Shown here one piece after another: positions 21,901-35,333 of a stretch of DNA of 64,000 nucleotides; positions within the stretch are counted from its first letter, which is position 1; every line of letters starts with the position of its first letter. The DNA comes from Aphanomyces cochlioides (taxonomy: Eukaryota > Oomycota > Saprolegniomycetes > Saprolegniales > Verrucalvaceae), in assembly GCA_019828595.1 (NCBI GenBank), contig JAHQRK010000014.1, positions 1,240,001-1,304,000 of the forward strand, written 5' to 3'. A program made the position numbers and the translations under genes. The notes below the pieces were generated by a model. The model had not been told where the DNA came from, did no database searches, and saw only the letters and a list, made by a program, of their open reading frames with translations.

Positions 21901-24900
21901 AACGACAATGTAGTTGATTTGACTTATTGCTTTACTGACTCGATGGTATAGGATGGAAAGTCTGCTTTGGATATTGCTGTAGCAGGAAAGCTTGTGTGCG
22001 CTAAGGATTCGCTGAAGCTCAGTAACGACGAACTGTTGCATTGTATCGAACTCATTCGTCGTCGAAGCTGCCTCCAGATCCTACCAGCGACTATTGTAAG
22101 GTATATCCCGCGTTGCAGTGAATAATTTGCATTCATAGCCTAATTCATTCCGAGAAGATATGAATTGCTGCGGTGATTGTGCGAAGGCCAATAAAACAAG
22201 AAATGGCGAAGAAGCCGAGCTATGTAAGTTAGCCGAAAAAAATAATTGGAAGGAATTGGAGTCAATTCTCAGTTCGCCTGTGAGTGGTGAAATGCTCAAT
22301 GCAAGAGATAAGGTTTGACATCTTCTATTATCCCTTTGAAAGAATTCCAGGGAACCACAGTAACCCATCTGGTTTGTCGAGAAGGCAAAACGGATATTTT
22401 GAAGCTACTTTTGGAACAAACAGAGCTAAATTTGGAAGAATACGACAAAGTGCGACAAAGATGAAATTGTTTTCTAATTACCACTCAGGGATACAAATAC
22501 CCACTGTATGAAGCGATGAAAAATGACCGTGTTGGGTGTGTTGAACTGCTTTTACGTTTTGGAGTATCGCCGACGGCTTTGGAAGCCTACGAGGTACAAA
22601 TTGTTTATTATGTCCCATTCTAAATGAAATTAATAGTCGGATGACTCCCAGATAAATCTTCTCGACGAAAAAGCAAATTGTTACCAGTTAATTATGGACA
22701 AGTATGATTTAATGGAGCGTGAATATTTGAGGCTGTACTACCTGGCCAACGTACCAAGTATTCAAGCTGCTGAAAAGCACAAACAAGTAGCACGTGTAGA
22801 ATGAAATTGGTTGATCTTCTGTAGGCAAAGGAAAGTGCCCTTCACGCTGCTATTCTTGGGCAGCAGTCGAAGAATGTTGTTGATAAGCTGACTCAGGATG
22901 GAGGGGATCTGGTATATCAAAAGGATGAGGTTTGTCAAACGACGGAGAGTTGCATTAAGTGCAATGTAGAAACGAAATACAGCTTTAATGCTTGCTGCAC
23001 GTGAAAATTCAAAGTTTTCCGAAGATTACATAGAGATATTGATCTCAAGAGGAGCGGAGATTGACGCAACAAACATAGTACCTTTAACATCAACATCTCG
23101 AACATCACATATATTCTAGGTGGGCAGAACGGCTTTGATGATGGCCGCTTTGGCTGGGCATGTTGATATTGTTAAGAAACTACTTGAAAAACATGCTGAA
23201 ATTGATATCCAAGATTTGGTAAGTGTGCATCTAATTAAATGAAAACTTAATATTCACAACTCTAGAAAAAGAAGACTTGCTTAGATCTCCTCAACGAGTT
23301 TGATCGTAAAACTTCGAACTCTGGCAAGAAGACGGCAATTGTGACACAGCATGCAAAGATCAAGGACTTACTTTCTGCAGAAAAGCAATCGCGTGCAAAT
23401 ACTGTTGAATTCCGTGACAAGCTAGTCCAGTCATTGGTGGGAATGACACTGGATGAAGCATTTTTGAAAGGTGGCTTTCGTAAAGCTATCAATTGTCGTC
23501 CAGAACTGGCAAGGACATTTTTGGATGATTGCGTAGTAATCAATCGTCACGATATCGAATTTTCTGCGGTAGGTTTTGAAAAGTTGTGTTGGATACTTTG
23601 GTATTCTGTAGCTCGAGCAAATTTATGGTGAATTAGTGGAAACAAGCGTTTTGCACTCGATCATTGAACTAAAGACGGACGATCCTGATTTCATCATGGA
23701 AGGTCGAAAGGAATGTTTGAAACATGTTGTCATGCGTCGTGTTATGCAAATCAAGTGGGAAATCTTTGGCCAACGAAAATACATCGAACAACTCATGATG
23801 AACATGCTGCTACTTGTTACATCCACTGTCTCATCTATCATTTTTGATGGTGACGAGCTGAAGGTGTCAAGTGGAGCTGTTATCCTTGGTATTGCTGCAG
23901 TTGTATTTACTGTGCTTTCCTTCGTCTTTGTGCAATTCTTGAGACCTCAATCTTTGTGGCGAATCGCAAGATATCTCCATGATGGAAGTTTTACTTTGGA
24001 TCCTCGTCTCGAAATTCCAGATCTTGCAGTGAAGAAAGGACGTGCAAAGGTTCTACTTGTTCAAATTGTCCTCTTTCTCACTGCAGCTTTGGTGGTTCCA
24101 TTATTGTATCTCATGGACGGGCTCGACCTCGTGAAGTACTTTCCCAAATTCAACAATGGAGTGTTGTGGTTGACAGTCAGCTTTTTCCTTGTGACTGAAA
24201 TAAATGAAGCTCGAGCAGGTGTTCTGAAGTATTTCAAGTCGGACATCAACAAAGCCCAAATGACGATTTACCTCGTGATCTTCTTTGTGTTTGTTCCACT
24301 CAAGTTGAATCTCGTCACGTTGAGTCAGTCCCATGACACTTTGTTGGCGATCGAGATTGGTATTGGCAGTTTTATCTCCATCATGCTTTGGGTGTTGACC
24401 GTCCAATTTTTGGAAGTCGTACCATCTGCAAGTTATCTGCTACCGATGATGTCAAATTTGCTGAATGACGTTTGGAACTTCTTCATTTTGTTTGGTGTGT
24501 TTCAAATGGGATTGACAATCACGTTTTATCAACTCTTCAAAAAGACGGGTGATGATAGCTTCAGTACGATTACCCAATCTTTCATCACAACGTATTTCGT
24601 GACATTTGGCGAACTTCCCTTGGACTCATTGAATTCGTTTAAAGACAAGGATGGAAATACAAACAAAAATGAGTTCTTGTCGGCGTGTGCAGTGGTATTA
24701 ATGATGTTCCACGCAGCCGTGGTAGTCATTTTGCTGCTCAATGTGTTGCTCGCCATGATGAACAAGACTGTGGATAGTGGTTTCGAAAAGGCAAAGACGG
24801 AAGCTTTGGCGAGTTATGCCAAGTGCATTTTGCGATTGGAAGAATCCATGAATAACAAAGAGCACGACAACATCGCCTTGATTAATTTCAAGGATGCCAA

Positions 24901-25735
24901 CGTCAAGCTTGTGTTGAATCCTATTTTTGACGAAAGTGTGCCAAAGTCAAGTATTCAAATTCCTGATGAGCAAGAAGCAGGCATCGATGCGTATCAAAAG
25001 AAGAAAAAGGTGTGGTTGGATTTGATGACGAAATTTCAAAAGATTGTGGGTGAGGAGTTTACGACATTTGATAACGAATTGCTGCATGTTCAGCACTTTG
25101 TAACATTTGGTGAGGAGAGAATATTTCCTCGTGAGCGAAATGTAGTCAAGCAGACGTGTGATCTCATCATTGCACTTATTGAGCATTCGAAGAATAGTCG
25201 TGGTCAAGATTCAGAAAGATCATTAATGAAGCTTGGGGAGTCATTGAAAAGGGAGTTAAAAAGATTTGACGAGAAGATCAAACGTGAGTGGACATCAAAG
25301 CAACAGACAGACGAGCACAAGAAGTGTACACTCTTACATCAAATGATCTATAAGGTCACCATTGAAGATCGGATGAATACACTCAAGACAAACATCCAAT
25401 CGCACTTTGAAAGTGCCATTAGTGAAGCAAAGACAAATGCTGTTGTAGCCCCTACCCTTAGTGATGTCATTGAACGTTTCGATATGGTTGAAGGAATTTT
25501 AAAGAATTCGAAGCCTGCAGACTCGAGCAACGGTGAAGAGAATGAGAAGGTAGAATTGCACAAGAAAGTTGACGAAATCGCAAAACTAAGCGAAAAACTG
25601 TCAACGCAAATGGAGTTGTTGGTTTCCAAAGTTGACGCTCTCACGAAACAGATCGAAGATATGGCCAAACAAGTGGAATCGACTGCGTTTAAGCTAGAGC
25701 AATTAATGCAATTGATGATGGACAAGAAAGCATAA
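18952..25735 (+). pseudogene. Gene B: copy of gene A with two nonsense codons
   Basis: Same 18-exon plan as gene A; all splice sites I checked are present. ATG 18952 begins MAQSGSFKTK. Exon 1 has TGA at 19123-19125 where A has Arg (LFGERKYSV against LIIE*KHSV). The big module exon (19943-21757, 1,815 nt) has TAA at 20882-20884 where A has Glu (WKGEVRED). Everything else reads through, including the four CxxC-x10-CxxC modules and the last exon (23612-25735). That exon encodes the same channel core as A and a longer heptad-rich tail. From 23721 to 24798 it is identical to A 12343-13420. It is either a young pseudogene repaired by conversion, or a gene with two sequencing or assembly errors; the long undamaged remainder leaves both open. 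Confidence 0.8.
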
Positions 25736-27029
25736 CCCCTTCTACAAAAATGTATCCAGTTTTATCCATTTCTTCATTGTGATGTCGTAGCTGTTTCGTC
25801 GCACGGTTTCTGTCGTCGTTCTCGGAGCACTCCATGTTCACATTGTATCATCACTGACACATCTCAAATCTCAATTTTCGCCACTAGTAATTGATTGTCA
25901 TGAATCTTTCATGACAATATCTTACACAGTAGTTGTAGCCAGAAAACATTATCCATTAATTTGTTGTTCAATCGAGAGCTTGATGGAACAAATGGTATTA
26001 TTTACGCTTCCTTGTACCTTAAGGGCGTATGAATCAGTTAATACATGAGGTATTAGGTTCTGTTTTGAATTAGTTCCACATTGGCTTCAGAGGTACTAGT
26101 ATGTATTTCGTTCTTAACCCCACCACCGAGTTAAGCGTCTATATTGCCTTTTCGATTGATCAAGGTGTGACAAATTTGACCTGATGTTTTCACGGCCAGA
26201 CACCGCAATTCATTATTAAATTTAATGACTGTAGACACATTGAAAGTCATAAAATACCGCAATCTGTTTGACCCATAGTTGAGTAACTCGGGCATCAAAG
26301 ATGTATAGTATTTGCCTGAACTAAATTTAGTAGAAATAAATATTTTACACAATAAATTTCTACCTCTTTTTCAACTGGACGGCCATTGCTCAACTCACAA
26401 GGATAAGATGAAAGACAATTGGTATGCGAACAATTGTTCGTTGAATCCTCCGATATCTTCACAGACTTTTCACTACTAGTACTAGTAGTCACTAATGCCT
26501 TTGTTTCAAGAAAGCGCCACTTTTCATTTTTGGCAGTCATAAAAGGAGGATGCAACACCAAACTTGGGTTTGCTATCGTATCACACCCTAGTCATAATTT
26601 ATGGTGCCAATAAATTTCTGCGTCACAATATTCCAAGCAGAGAGAGTGATGCAGCATGGTCAAATTGATCTACAGGAAGTACATCGACAAAAATGCCACT
26701 TTCAAACACTGTTCACAAGAATAACTTGATGCCACTGTCAATCCAGTACTCCACAGCCAGAGACACTTGATCAATCTCACCAAATCTACGGGCAATGTAG
26801 TAATCAAGCTGGTTTTTGTACCATGGGAACCTTTATTGTCATCATTACGCCAATCAATCTCGGGACTGACCGACGAGATCGAAGCAAGTCTTTTCATTCT
26901 AAACATTTTGGTTCACAAAACAAAAACAAAATAGACGAACCACATCTTCGATATCCATTTCAGCCATATTTTCTAAAAGAACTTGAACAATTGCTTAACT
27001 TCCGGTCATGATTGCAATCATCAGGGCTG
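25736..27029. other. Intergenic, no gene seen
   Basis: AT-rich DNA with short unsupported frames. A 16-bp palindrome CTACTAGTACTAGTAG lies at about 26474. Confidence 0.4.
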
Positions 27030-28609
27030 TTATGTTCTATAGCTCGTCATACTTTGAATAATACAAATCAAGTGGGAACTGTTTGGCCAGCGGAAGTACA
27101 CATTGAACAGTTTGCGATGAACTTGTTGCTTCTTGTTACTTCAACGTCTCATCTGTCATATTCGATGATGATGATAGAAAGCACAGTGAGTACAACTGCG
27201 GTCACACCAAGAATAACAGTTCCACTAAATGTTATCCTTGGTGTGACCGTGACCGTAATAACAGTTCCACTAAATGTTATTCTTGGTGTGACCGCAGTTG
27301 TACTCACTGTGCTTTCTATCATTTTTGTGCACATCTTGAGACCAAAGGCTCTTTGGCAAATAATAAGGTACCAACTCCATGGAAATCTTTCTTTCGATCC
27401 ATATTTGATTATCCCTGATCTCGCTGGGAAGAAACGGCGATCGAAGATTCATCTGCTAAAAATTGTGATCTCCCTCACTGCAATTATTGTCACTGCATTT
27501 CTAATTCTCATTCATTGGTCCAACTTCGTCAACTATTTTCCACTATTTAACAATGGGGTACTTTAGCTGTCAGTTTGCTTTTTCATTTTCATTGAAGCAT
27601 TGGCAAGTTATGCGAAGTGCATTCTGCGATTTGAAGAGTCTATGAACAATACAAAGAGTGAAAACGACGATTTAATTCCCTTTAAGGACACCAGAGGCGA
27701 CGGTGACGTGAATCTGATATTTGGTGAAAGTATACCTAAGACGCATTTATAAATTCCAGAGGAACACGAAAGTCGAATTAATTTGTACAACAGAAGCAAA
27801 AAGGAGTGCTTGGAGTTGATAGAGAAATTTGATTAAAGCACTGAGGACGAGTTGAAGATGATCGAAGATGGACTATTACACATGCAACATTTTGTACCTT
27901 TGGCGTTTCTACTGCCTTCTGCGGTGAATTGGAGTTGATGGAGCATACAAGAAAATGAATCTCTAAATATATTGACGGTTCGAAAGAAACTCGCGGTCAA
28001 GTTACCGAAAATAGCTCAAAGAAACTGGATGGACTCGTGAAGAAAGAGTTGAGTAAGTACGAGGACAATATGATGCGTCTGTGGAATTCGAAAAACAAAC
28101 GGAAGATCACAAGAAAGGCACACTCTTGCACCAAATAGCTTTTAATGTAATAACGATTCATAGTATCTTAAACACTCTGAAGGTTAATATGATACCTCAC
28201 ATTACAAATATCATTAGCTCAAAGTCTGTTGCCGCACCAACCTTCATCACGGTAGAAGCAATGATGAACGAGCATGTATGGACGTACGCCAGCCATGGCA
28301 AATCAAGCGAAAATGATATGAATATGACGAAATTGAGCAAAAAACTGCAAGTATGACCTCCAAGATCGTTACGAAACAGAACAATGATATGGCGAAACAA
28401 TTGGAATTGAATAATTCCAAATTCAATTCAATCACCACAGTAAACGAAGGATTGATTCAACCAATTGAAGGCATGAGCAAGTAAATCGAATCTCAAGCTT
28501 CAAAAATCGATGCTGTGGTAAAACAGAACGAGAAATTAACAAAGCAAATGGAGTTCACCGCAGCAAAGCTGGATGAATTAATGCAATTGATACCAGCCTT
28601 AAAGGCATA
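27030..28609 (+). pseudogene. Copy C, 3' half: decayed channel exon
   Basis: This is homologous to the last exon of genes A-E but badly damaged. A 2-base insertion near 27097 shifts the frame just before IEQFAMNLLLLVTS. A rearranged palindrome sits at 27173-27320. The frame resumes at FVHILRPKALWQIIRY and runs to YFPLFNNGVL, then stops at 27564. From about 27597 the homology jumps to ALASYAKCILRFEESMNN, so about 250 residues, including the pore and S6, are gone. Further stops (about 27749, 27834, 28480) and frame changes break the coiled-coil tail, which ends in a TAG at 28607-28609. It cannot make a channel. Confidence 0.85.
27173..27320. repeat. Inverted and tandem duplication inside copy C
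   Basis: 27173-27218 is the exact reverse complement of 27275-27320 (arms begin GATAGAAAGCACAGTGAGTA). Between them, AACAGTTCCACTAAATGTTA with its CTTGGTGTGACCG tail is present twice in tandem. The sequence is made from the second membrane-helix region of the channel exon, so it arose by local fold-back duplication and not by insertion of foreign DNA. Confidence 0.9.
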
Positions 28610-28939
28610 GTCCAGACGCTCACATGATTATTCGCTATGATGTTCATAGGAATATGTAAACACACATGAAATCTCTTCGTCACTTGCCTTGTACTAGCCC
28701 TGCCACACCAAATTATTTCTACAACAGTTTAAAACGTGTTGTGACATAAATACGTTTGATAGAATTTATTAATACATACAACAGGTTGAATCGCAGAGAA
28801 AACACTATTGTCACACAATTGCTTTACCCCAATATTATTCAACGAAATTGTTCTCTACTTGTCGTTTGTATCATTCAGTCTTGAAATTTCACACAACATT
28901 TCGTTGGCTGATGAAACGAATAGCTCTACAGCTGTATTA

Positions 28940-31197
28940 CAATGAATTTAAAGCTGCAAAAGACGTCGACGCTTGAAACAAATGGCTTTCAGCTCCTCTC
29001 CGACGGTGAAGAATTTTCACACATTTGGCAAGATCGTCTTTGGCAAGATCTAGCTCTGAACATTCAAGCTTACGAGCTACTGCAAGGTCCAAGGCGGATT
29101 TACCCTCCTATAATAAACCCGTATCATTCACGTGTATGACTTTGATAAGAACCTGGTCGATGGTGCCAACGTCATCCGAGCCCAAGAAGGATAGAATTTC
29201 CACCAAAATCGGCAAGTTTCCTTTTTCTGCGGCGTACATGAGGGCTGTTCGACCTAGCTACGTACATGAAATAGATATGAGCCATCTTTTACACCCATGG
29301 TCGTCTTACGCGATCTCGTTGGTTGAGAATCTTTGAAATCTGAATGCGTGACATGAGCTGACTGCGCACATCATCGATGAGAAAAGGCAGGTCTATGGGA
29401 GCGATAGTTTCTCTGGGAGTCTTATCGCAAGAAAAGCAGAGCGTATTTTCAATCACAACTGGCTTGTAGCATTCGATAAATCGCCAAGTTGGAATAATGT
29501 ATCGCATATCCATGGTGAAGCAGGTTCCTTCTTCGTCGTCTATTTCACTTGTGCCAGACCATTCAGATGTGTCAACATCGTATGTACCATCCATCTTCGT
29601 TGTCCCCACCAAAAAATATCGTTCCAAATGAATATGGTTGTCTTTCCATGTTCCATTCAAAGCAAAATAACTAGTCTTGTTCTTGTCAAATCCCGCGATG
29701 CGATATGAATTGTTTGCCAGATCGCGGAATACTTCGACTTCAAATTCGTCTCGTACCATATTCAACCCACTCCACACAGAACAGGATTGTCCACTGACTC
29801 GTAGTGGGCTTCCTTTTAATGGTTTCCACTCTGGGATGTCGAAGGCGCAATTCAGGCAGAGCTCATTTTGGATAGGCAAAACGGCATCGCATTTGAAGCA
29901 AGCAAACATTGGAATAGTAATTTGGAAATCATTGTGCTTGGCATAAATCTTGATCATCTGAATAAAGTCGTCTTGCCAAGCTCCACACAAATCGAACTTC
30001 GCAACACTGTCTTCGCCTTCACCAATTAAACGATATCGACCGTTTTCAGCGTCGCGAAGAGTAGCAACAAAGAGATCGGTGGATGTCCATTCATCCTCGT
30101 TGAGAATTTCACACTTCCAAATATTCATGCCGTCTCGACTGCCTTCCGAAGCTTGATTGATTCCTGAACCTATACGTAGTCAATTCAGCTCGTGGATAAG
30201 TCGTTGCTCACCACGCATGAAATCCGAACACATTATGCATTGAAAGCACATGCAATTTTCTTCAGGGATCATTTGATTGCACGATAGACATGGGAATAAT
30301 TGAAGAGGAAAACAAAATTCTCCATCTTCTGTTTCCCCGTCCGTTGAAAACTTGGCCGTCCAATTTTTTGTGAATGGGTGACACTGCCACTGTAGTATAC
30401 TACGTTGCCGCTGTTAATGTAAGTCTTTTGTATGTACATGACGTAGTCCCTCAACCGACCAGTCACTTGATATTTCCCGCCATCGTCTGTGAAGACGCCT
30501 TCGCACTTATGTTCGCACAATTCATCGCTCCTTACGAGCTTCACTTTCAATTTGACATCGGTTGATTTTCCATCTTGTGAATGTTGACCATACCATACAT
30601 ATGAGGTTGGCCAGGACCAAGGAGTGCCGTCGCACTGAGCCAGTTGTGGATTCAATTCAAGTCTCCGTTGCGAGCTAAGAGATGTGCTGGAAAACAGCGC
30701 AAGATGCGCTCCGCCTGGAGTTTCATTTTCACGCTGTCTGTAGCGACTTGAAGAATATATTTTCCATCCTACAATTTGTCATGAATATCAAGCAGTAGGT
30801 TTCATCGAACATTGTCTTTCTCGTCGATTTCAGCCCCAGCATTGAGTAGATCAGTTACGATATCCTCGTGTCCATTCTGCGCAGCAACATAAAGAGCTGT
30901 CTTTCCGTCCTAGATAAAGCGCGATTTGAACATTTCGATCCCAAAACTCTTACTCGAAACTGGTAATTGACGTTAGCGCTTAACAAGCTCAAGGTTTTCA
31001 AATATACCGGCCACCTTATTGAAAATAGAGAGGTTTGTCTAGTCAGAGCCAGTTTGTCAGGAAAATCATGATGAAGGATAAACCGAATCAACTCTTGCCA
31101 AATCCTCATCTGAAATGCTGAGAAGACGCTCTTGAATGATTGAGAACTTCTTCTCTTCAATCAAGTCGAAGATCGATTTCTTGTCGTCACTGGACAT
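28940..31197 (-). pseudogene. Copy C, 5' half in opposite orientation: decayed
   Basis: Read on the minus strand from ATG 31197: SIFDLIEEKKFSIIQERLLS matches the exon 1 motif of genes A-E. Ankyrin remnants follow (DKTALYVAAQNGHEDIVTDL near 30910-30840), then the start of the module exon (VWYGQHSQDGKSTDVKLKVK). After an interruption come most of modules 3 and 4 (30128-29289, ending SKILNQRDRVR) and an ankyrin exon at about 29250-28940. Module 3 keeps CFKC..CLNC, but module 4 has lost its first Cys (FIEC..CFSC). Frameshifts and missing pieces rule out a working gene. It ends about 330 bp from the end of the plus-strand 3' half, tail to tail. Confidence 0.8.
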
Positions 31198-32205
31198 CGT
31201 TCAAGTTTGAATCGAATTGAAGAATGAATGAGCCATCGACAGATGCAAAAGATTTAACATCTGGATAGCAAAACTTTTCAAAGATTCCACAATACTGGCA
31301 TTCACTGTGCATCTCACAGGTGCTTGATTGAACCAAGACATGTCCAAGCCAGCTTTCGTAATTGATCTTTGTTGATTGTTTCAGCAAATACCAAGAGTAT
31401 TAAGTCAATAGCATTGTGTTTTCTAGATAGAACCTAACTCAGTGTGCCGAAAAGAGCATGATGACTGCAGTGAGAATCTTTATGAGGTGACGAAATTGAT
31501 TTAACTCGGCGGGAGGAAGCAAAGTTGTTGCTACAGTAGTGTGGGACTGCGAGACATTGTTGGGCTCATCATTTGCACCAAGAATTTGTTATCCAAGTGT
31601 AGAAGACGGTACTTTCATCAGATTGCCCCAGGGGGGTCGGATTTACGGTGCTGTTCCAATCATACCATCAAACTCTTAAGTTTAGAATTAACCTGATGGA
31701 ATCAATGTCATATAGTTTTGAACGGCTTGAGATTGATATTGATTTCTTCTCACCACTCCCAAGTCTACAGCCTACAACTGTGAAGAAAGAGCACTTTCAA
31801 CGTCGTTGTACAGCCACACACTACTTGAGCTCTCGCTGGAACAACATGACAGTGCCAAGTTAGCCACACTGTTGGCATCGAACTAATTTGTATCTTAAGG
31901 TTATCTGCCACACTATGAATAGTACTCCTCTCCTGTCATAGTAAGTGGTACTAGTGCTATGTTACTATTGTAAAGTACTAGTACCAAATAGAGCGGCCCC
32001 ACCAAATAGTGCGGCAAAATAATACCGGTCTATTTACAGATATAAAGGGGTTTGTGAAAATTTCATGAAACCCTCAACATATGATATTATTGACTTTCCA
32101 AGGCAAATCAGTTTGTTCCTCCATTTTGGTTTCGTTCGACGGCTGTGGGCATGACATGAAGACGTGGATGACTGAAGACGAACGCAAGCGTTATTATCGT
32201 TAGTC
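31198..32205. other. Intergenic, no gene seen
   Basis: Short unsupported frames. TACTAGTG / GTACTAGTAC words are clustered at about 31945-31982, without clear element ends. Confidence 0.4.
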
Positions 32206-34421
32206 TCAACGATCCTCGTTCTTTACAATGAGCGCATACAATGTAGAATGCATCATCTCCTCCAACTTTCGCTCTTTCTTCGTCCCAAGGTTCAAGTCGT
32301 GTCCGAGACGGCTGACGCACGTCACGAACAGCGTAGCGCGAGATGGACTGTCGAGGCCAGGGATATGGATGGGCTCAATATTCGAGTAAGACATCAGTGT
32401 TTTCATGACTTTTGAGAGCTTTGAATAGCTCACACGATCAACAGTACGAGGGAAATCTTTCGCTGACCGAAGTCGGAGAGGTGGCAGTCTTTGGGTGGGT
32501 ATACCAGTCCACCATAAATTCCACATATCAAACAATTTCCCTCTAGGACATGTTGAATTTGCATTTTGAGATTGGCTTGCCTTTGACCACCAAGGTGACT
32601 CGACTTCAGTCGAGCGTGGATTCGACTGACATGACTGGGGCGCACAATCACTCGCGTTTGGTTTACCCTGGTGTTGGAGCTCTTGAACAATTCTCGAGCA
32701 TAGTTGGTCAATTTCAGATGGAGACAAGCCCTGAGAGGGTTGTATAGATTCAATATGGCTGAGTCGAGACAGCACAGAATCAGCAATTGACGATGGTATA
32801 TCGTTGATATTCGATATAACTTCCCGCAGCTGTTGCTGGAGTGTATTGATTTGGTCAGATATGATAACATGCGGGGGAATTCCCGTGGCTTTCATTTTCG
32901 TTTTCTCATTTGACAAGCAACCAACTTCCACTCGGCGAGATAGCTTTGGCAGCAATCCAGACATCCAAACTGGCGACACAAATAATGGGTGCTTATCGTC
33001 CAGCGTCTCTCGAAGCCATTTTTGATGCCACACTAATGATGCAAGCATAAATGGTATTGGAGATCGAAACGACGAAGGATAATTGTCCATATAGCCAGGC
33101 AAAATCGTCTCCCATTCGAGTAAATTGAGGACTTGACCCACAAAATGCGGTGGAAGACTTGCGAAGTCTTTAGTGTAGACATTCAATCCTACCATAAGAT
33201 TAGATCCGTTCACATAAATAAACAAGCCTGCTGCTGCTCGACCAACAAACTGGTCACTGCCCGGTCCAGAGAAGATGTAGCGGCCTTGAACTGGGCCAAG
33301 CGACCAACCGGCGCGCAGGCACACAGACACATGTGCTGGACCACCAGGGTTATTTGAAAGTTCACTCACTACGCCTTTTCTAAATGAGTGGGTTCCAACT
33401 TCATCCGCTGTTATGCCAAGACTCAACATTTCATCTCGATGGCGCGAGCACGTTTTTGACAGCCATGTCGAGAATCGATCCTTGGCATTTTCGCCAAAGA
33501 TAAGAGTAGAGGAGCCACTTCGTTGGGCCCCACGAGTAAACACTAGAAGAGCTAGGCTGCGTGGGAATGTAGAGTAAATTGTAATGTGACTTTTCTACCT
33601 TAAAATGGGACAAATGTATGGATCTTGGGGATTTGCAAAGACTCGACGAGGTGAACAGTTCCTCCCCTCTTGGTCATTCTTCATCATTCCATATTGAACA
33701 GCAAGTCATCAACTACAGCAAATGAATTCTCATCAACGAGCTCATGAGTACCCTCCCAAGACAAATGATCGAATCTAATTGCACTAACAGTTGCGCATCG
33801 AGCAACCAAGTTCCAACAAAACAGCAAGAACGAATGAGCGCTGGGGTAGTCTTTGTAGGTTTCCTCTCTCTGTATAGCCTTTCGTGAGAGAAAGTAGTAA
33901 CCTTGGAGAGATTAGATATCGTTGATGTCGAATACTACCATCTATCGTCATTGCATTTTTTCCTTCACCTATAGGCATTTCGCCGTCCTCCTTCAATCGA
34001 GCGACTTTGCGCTTGTAACCTCTCGAGAAATCTACGTATTGTTAATGTATTTGAGATTGTCTGGATTACCAGCAAGCAGAGCCGTCATTTCGTCTGACAT
34101 TTTCACCTTTGCCTCTTTATAGAGATGTGCAATCGCGCTCCTGCATCCATTTATTGCAGACGACGACTTGAACTTTGATTTGGACGCTCTATTCTTTCCA
34201 ACTACGGTAGTTTCATGGGATAGAAACAGCTTGCAGATCCTGGGGTCGAGAGGCAGTCGGATATTGCCGGCATCAACGCAGCCAGGGTGGTTCAACTCGA
34301 GCCAGCTTTGCAATCTCCGCAGAATAGTATTATATTGGTAGCGTGTGTTAGACGACGGACACGTGTCCACCACGTCGTCGCCTGCCTCCCATGTCTGCAT
34401 ATGGTCTTCTTTGTGGCTCAT
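32206..34421 (-). pseudogene. Crypton-type tyrosine recombinase element 1, broken
   Basis: The N-terminal part from ATG 34421 is a SAM-like core-binding domain (NTRYQYNTILRRLQSWLELN ... INGCRSAIAHLYKEA) to about 34032. Another frame continues with GYKRKVARLKEDGEMPIGEG and HSFVLAVLLELG-type sequence with stops (about 34020-33600). A long C-terminal frame, 33543-32206, has GTHSFRKGVVSEL (the H-x-x-R box) and GWSLGPVQGRYIFSG (Tyr nucleophile) and a long tail. These are the landmarks of DNA-transposon tyrosine recombinases (Cryptons), which cut and join circular DNA. At least one frameshift and several stops separate the parts, so it is inactive. Confidence 0.75.
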
Positions 34422-35333
34422 TCTGCCTGTATGAGCCTTGAAGAATTCCCTTGTGTGGACGACGAAACGTACGGATATTCGTGTTTCACAAATCCAATCT
34501 ATCTCATGATATTTTCATTTGATACAAATTCCAAGTAAAAAAATATCCCGTCTATACGTCCAGTGAAATTTCACATTTCACAATCTCTGTGTGTATCCGC
34601 TCATATATTTCACAAAACACAACTATTTGGTACTATACAATACGTATGTACTTTTTGAAGTTCGGCATGTACTACCGGTACTACTACGAATTCGCACGTG
34701 GTATGATGATATTCGCGACCTGTCATTCCAGCATGTCACTCTGTCAAGTGATTTTTATGCCAAGAAAATCCAACGGAGATCGTTTTCATAAAAGTATTTC
34801 GAGAGAGTTTGGTGCTAATTTGGTTTGCACTTATAAAGCCGATGCTGTTCCTTTTTAGTAGCAAACCCTGACCCTAAACCTACTGAGCCATGGAGCACTT
34901 GATCGTAACGAGAGCCCAGGATCACTTGTATCCATATCTTTACTGAAATATAAATTTTGCGGTCATGACCAGGGTCATGACCAAGAAAATAAATATCAGA
35001 GATATAGTTTCCAAATTGGCTGTTTATGAATAAATATTCGAGATATATTTAACTCTGGTCATCATACTAATTTTAAGCTAATACAAACACTCGTTTTCAT
35101 CACTCCTGCCAAGGTCAAGACTATCATGCTCCATGATGAGAGCCATCTCGACTGCTAGAGCGGTAATTACAAAGTTTACATGTCTTGTGATGCCTGATTT
35201 AAGCTTGAAAACAAGATTATTGGTGTCCTATTGTGAAAGAAAAATGAAAAAACAGAATATTTTATCCTGGTCATAAAACGACCAAAAATGAACTATGACC
35301 GCAGTCATGACCGAGAAAACTCCATATACTGTA
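34422..35333. other. Intergenic with short GGTCATGACC palindromes
   Basis: No gene. The 10-bp palindrome GGTCATGACC occurs twice at 34962-34983, and related CAGTCATGACCG lies at about 35303, close to the left end of the pogo element. Confidence 0.5.

Noticed and set aside
31648..31863. 71-residue frame between relic C and the recombinase element
   Set aside because: No ATG context, domain or splice partner; likely chance.
34862..34880. CCCTGACCCTAAACC as interstitial telomere repeat
   Set aside because: Only one imperfect unit is present; no tandem array.
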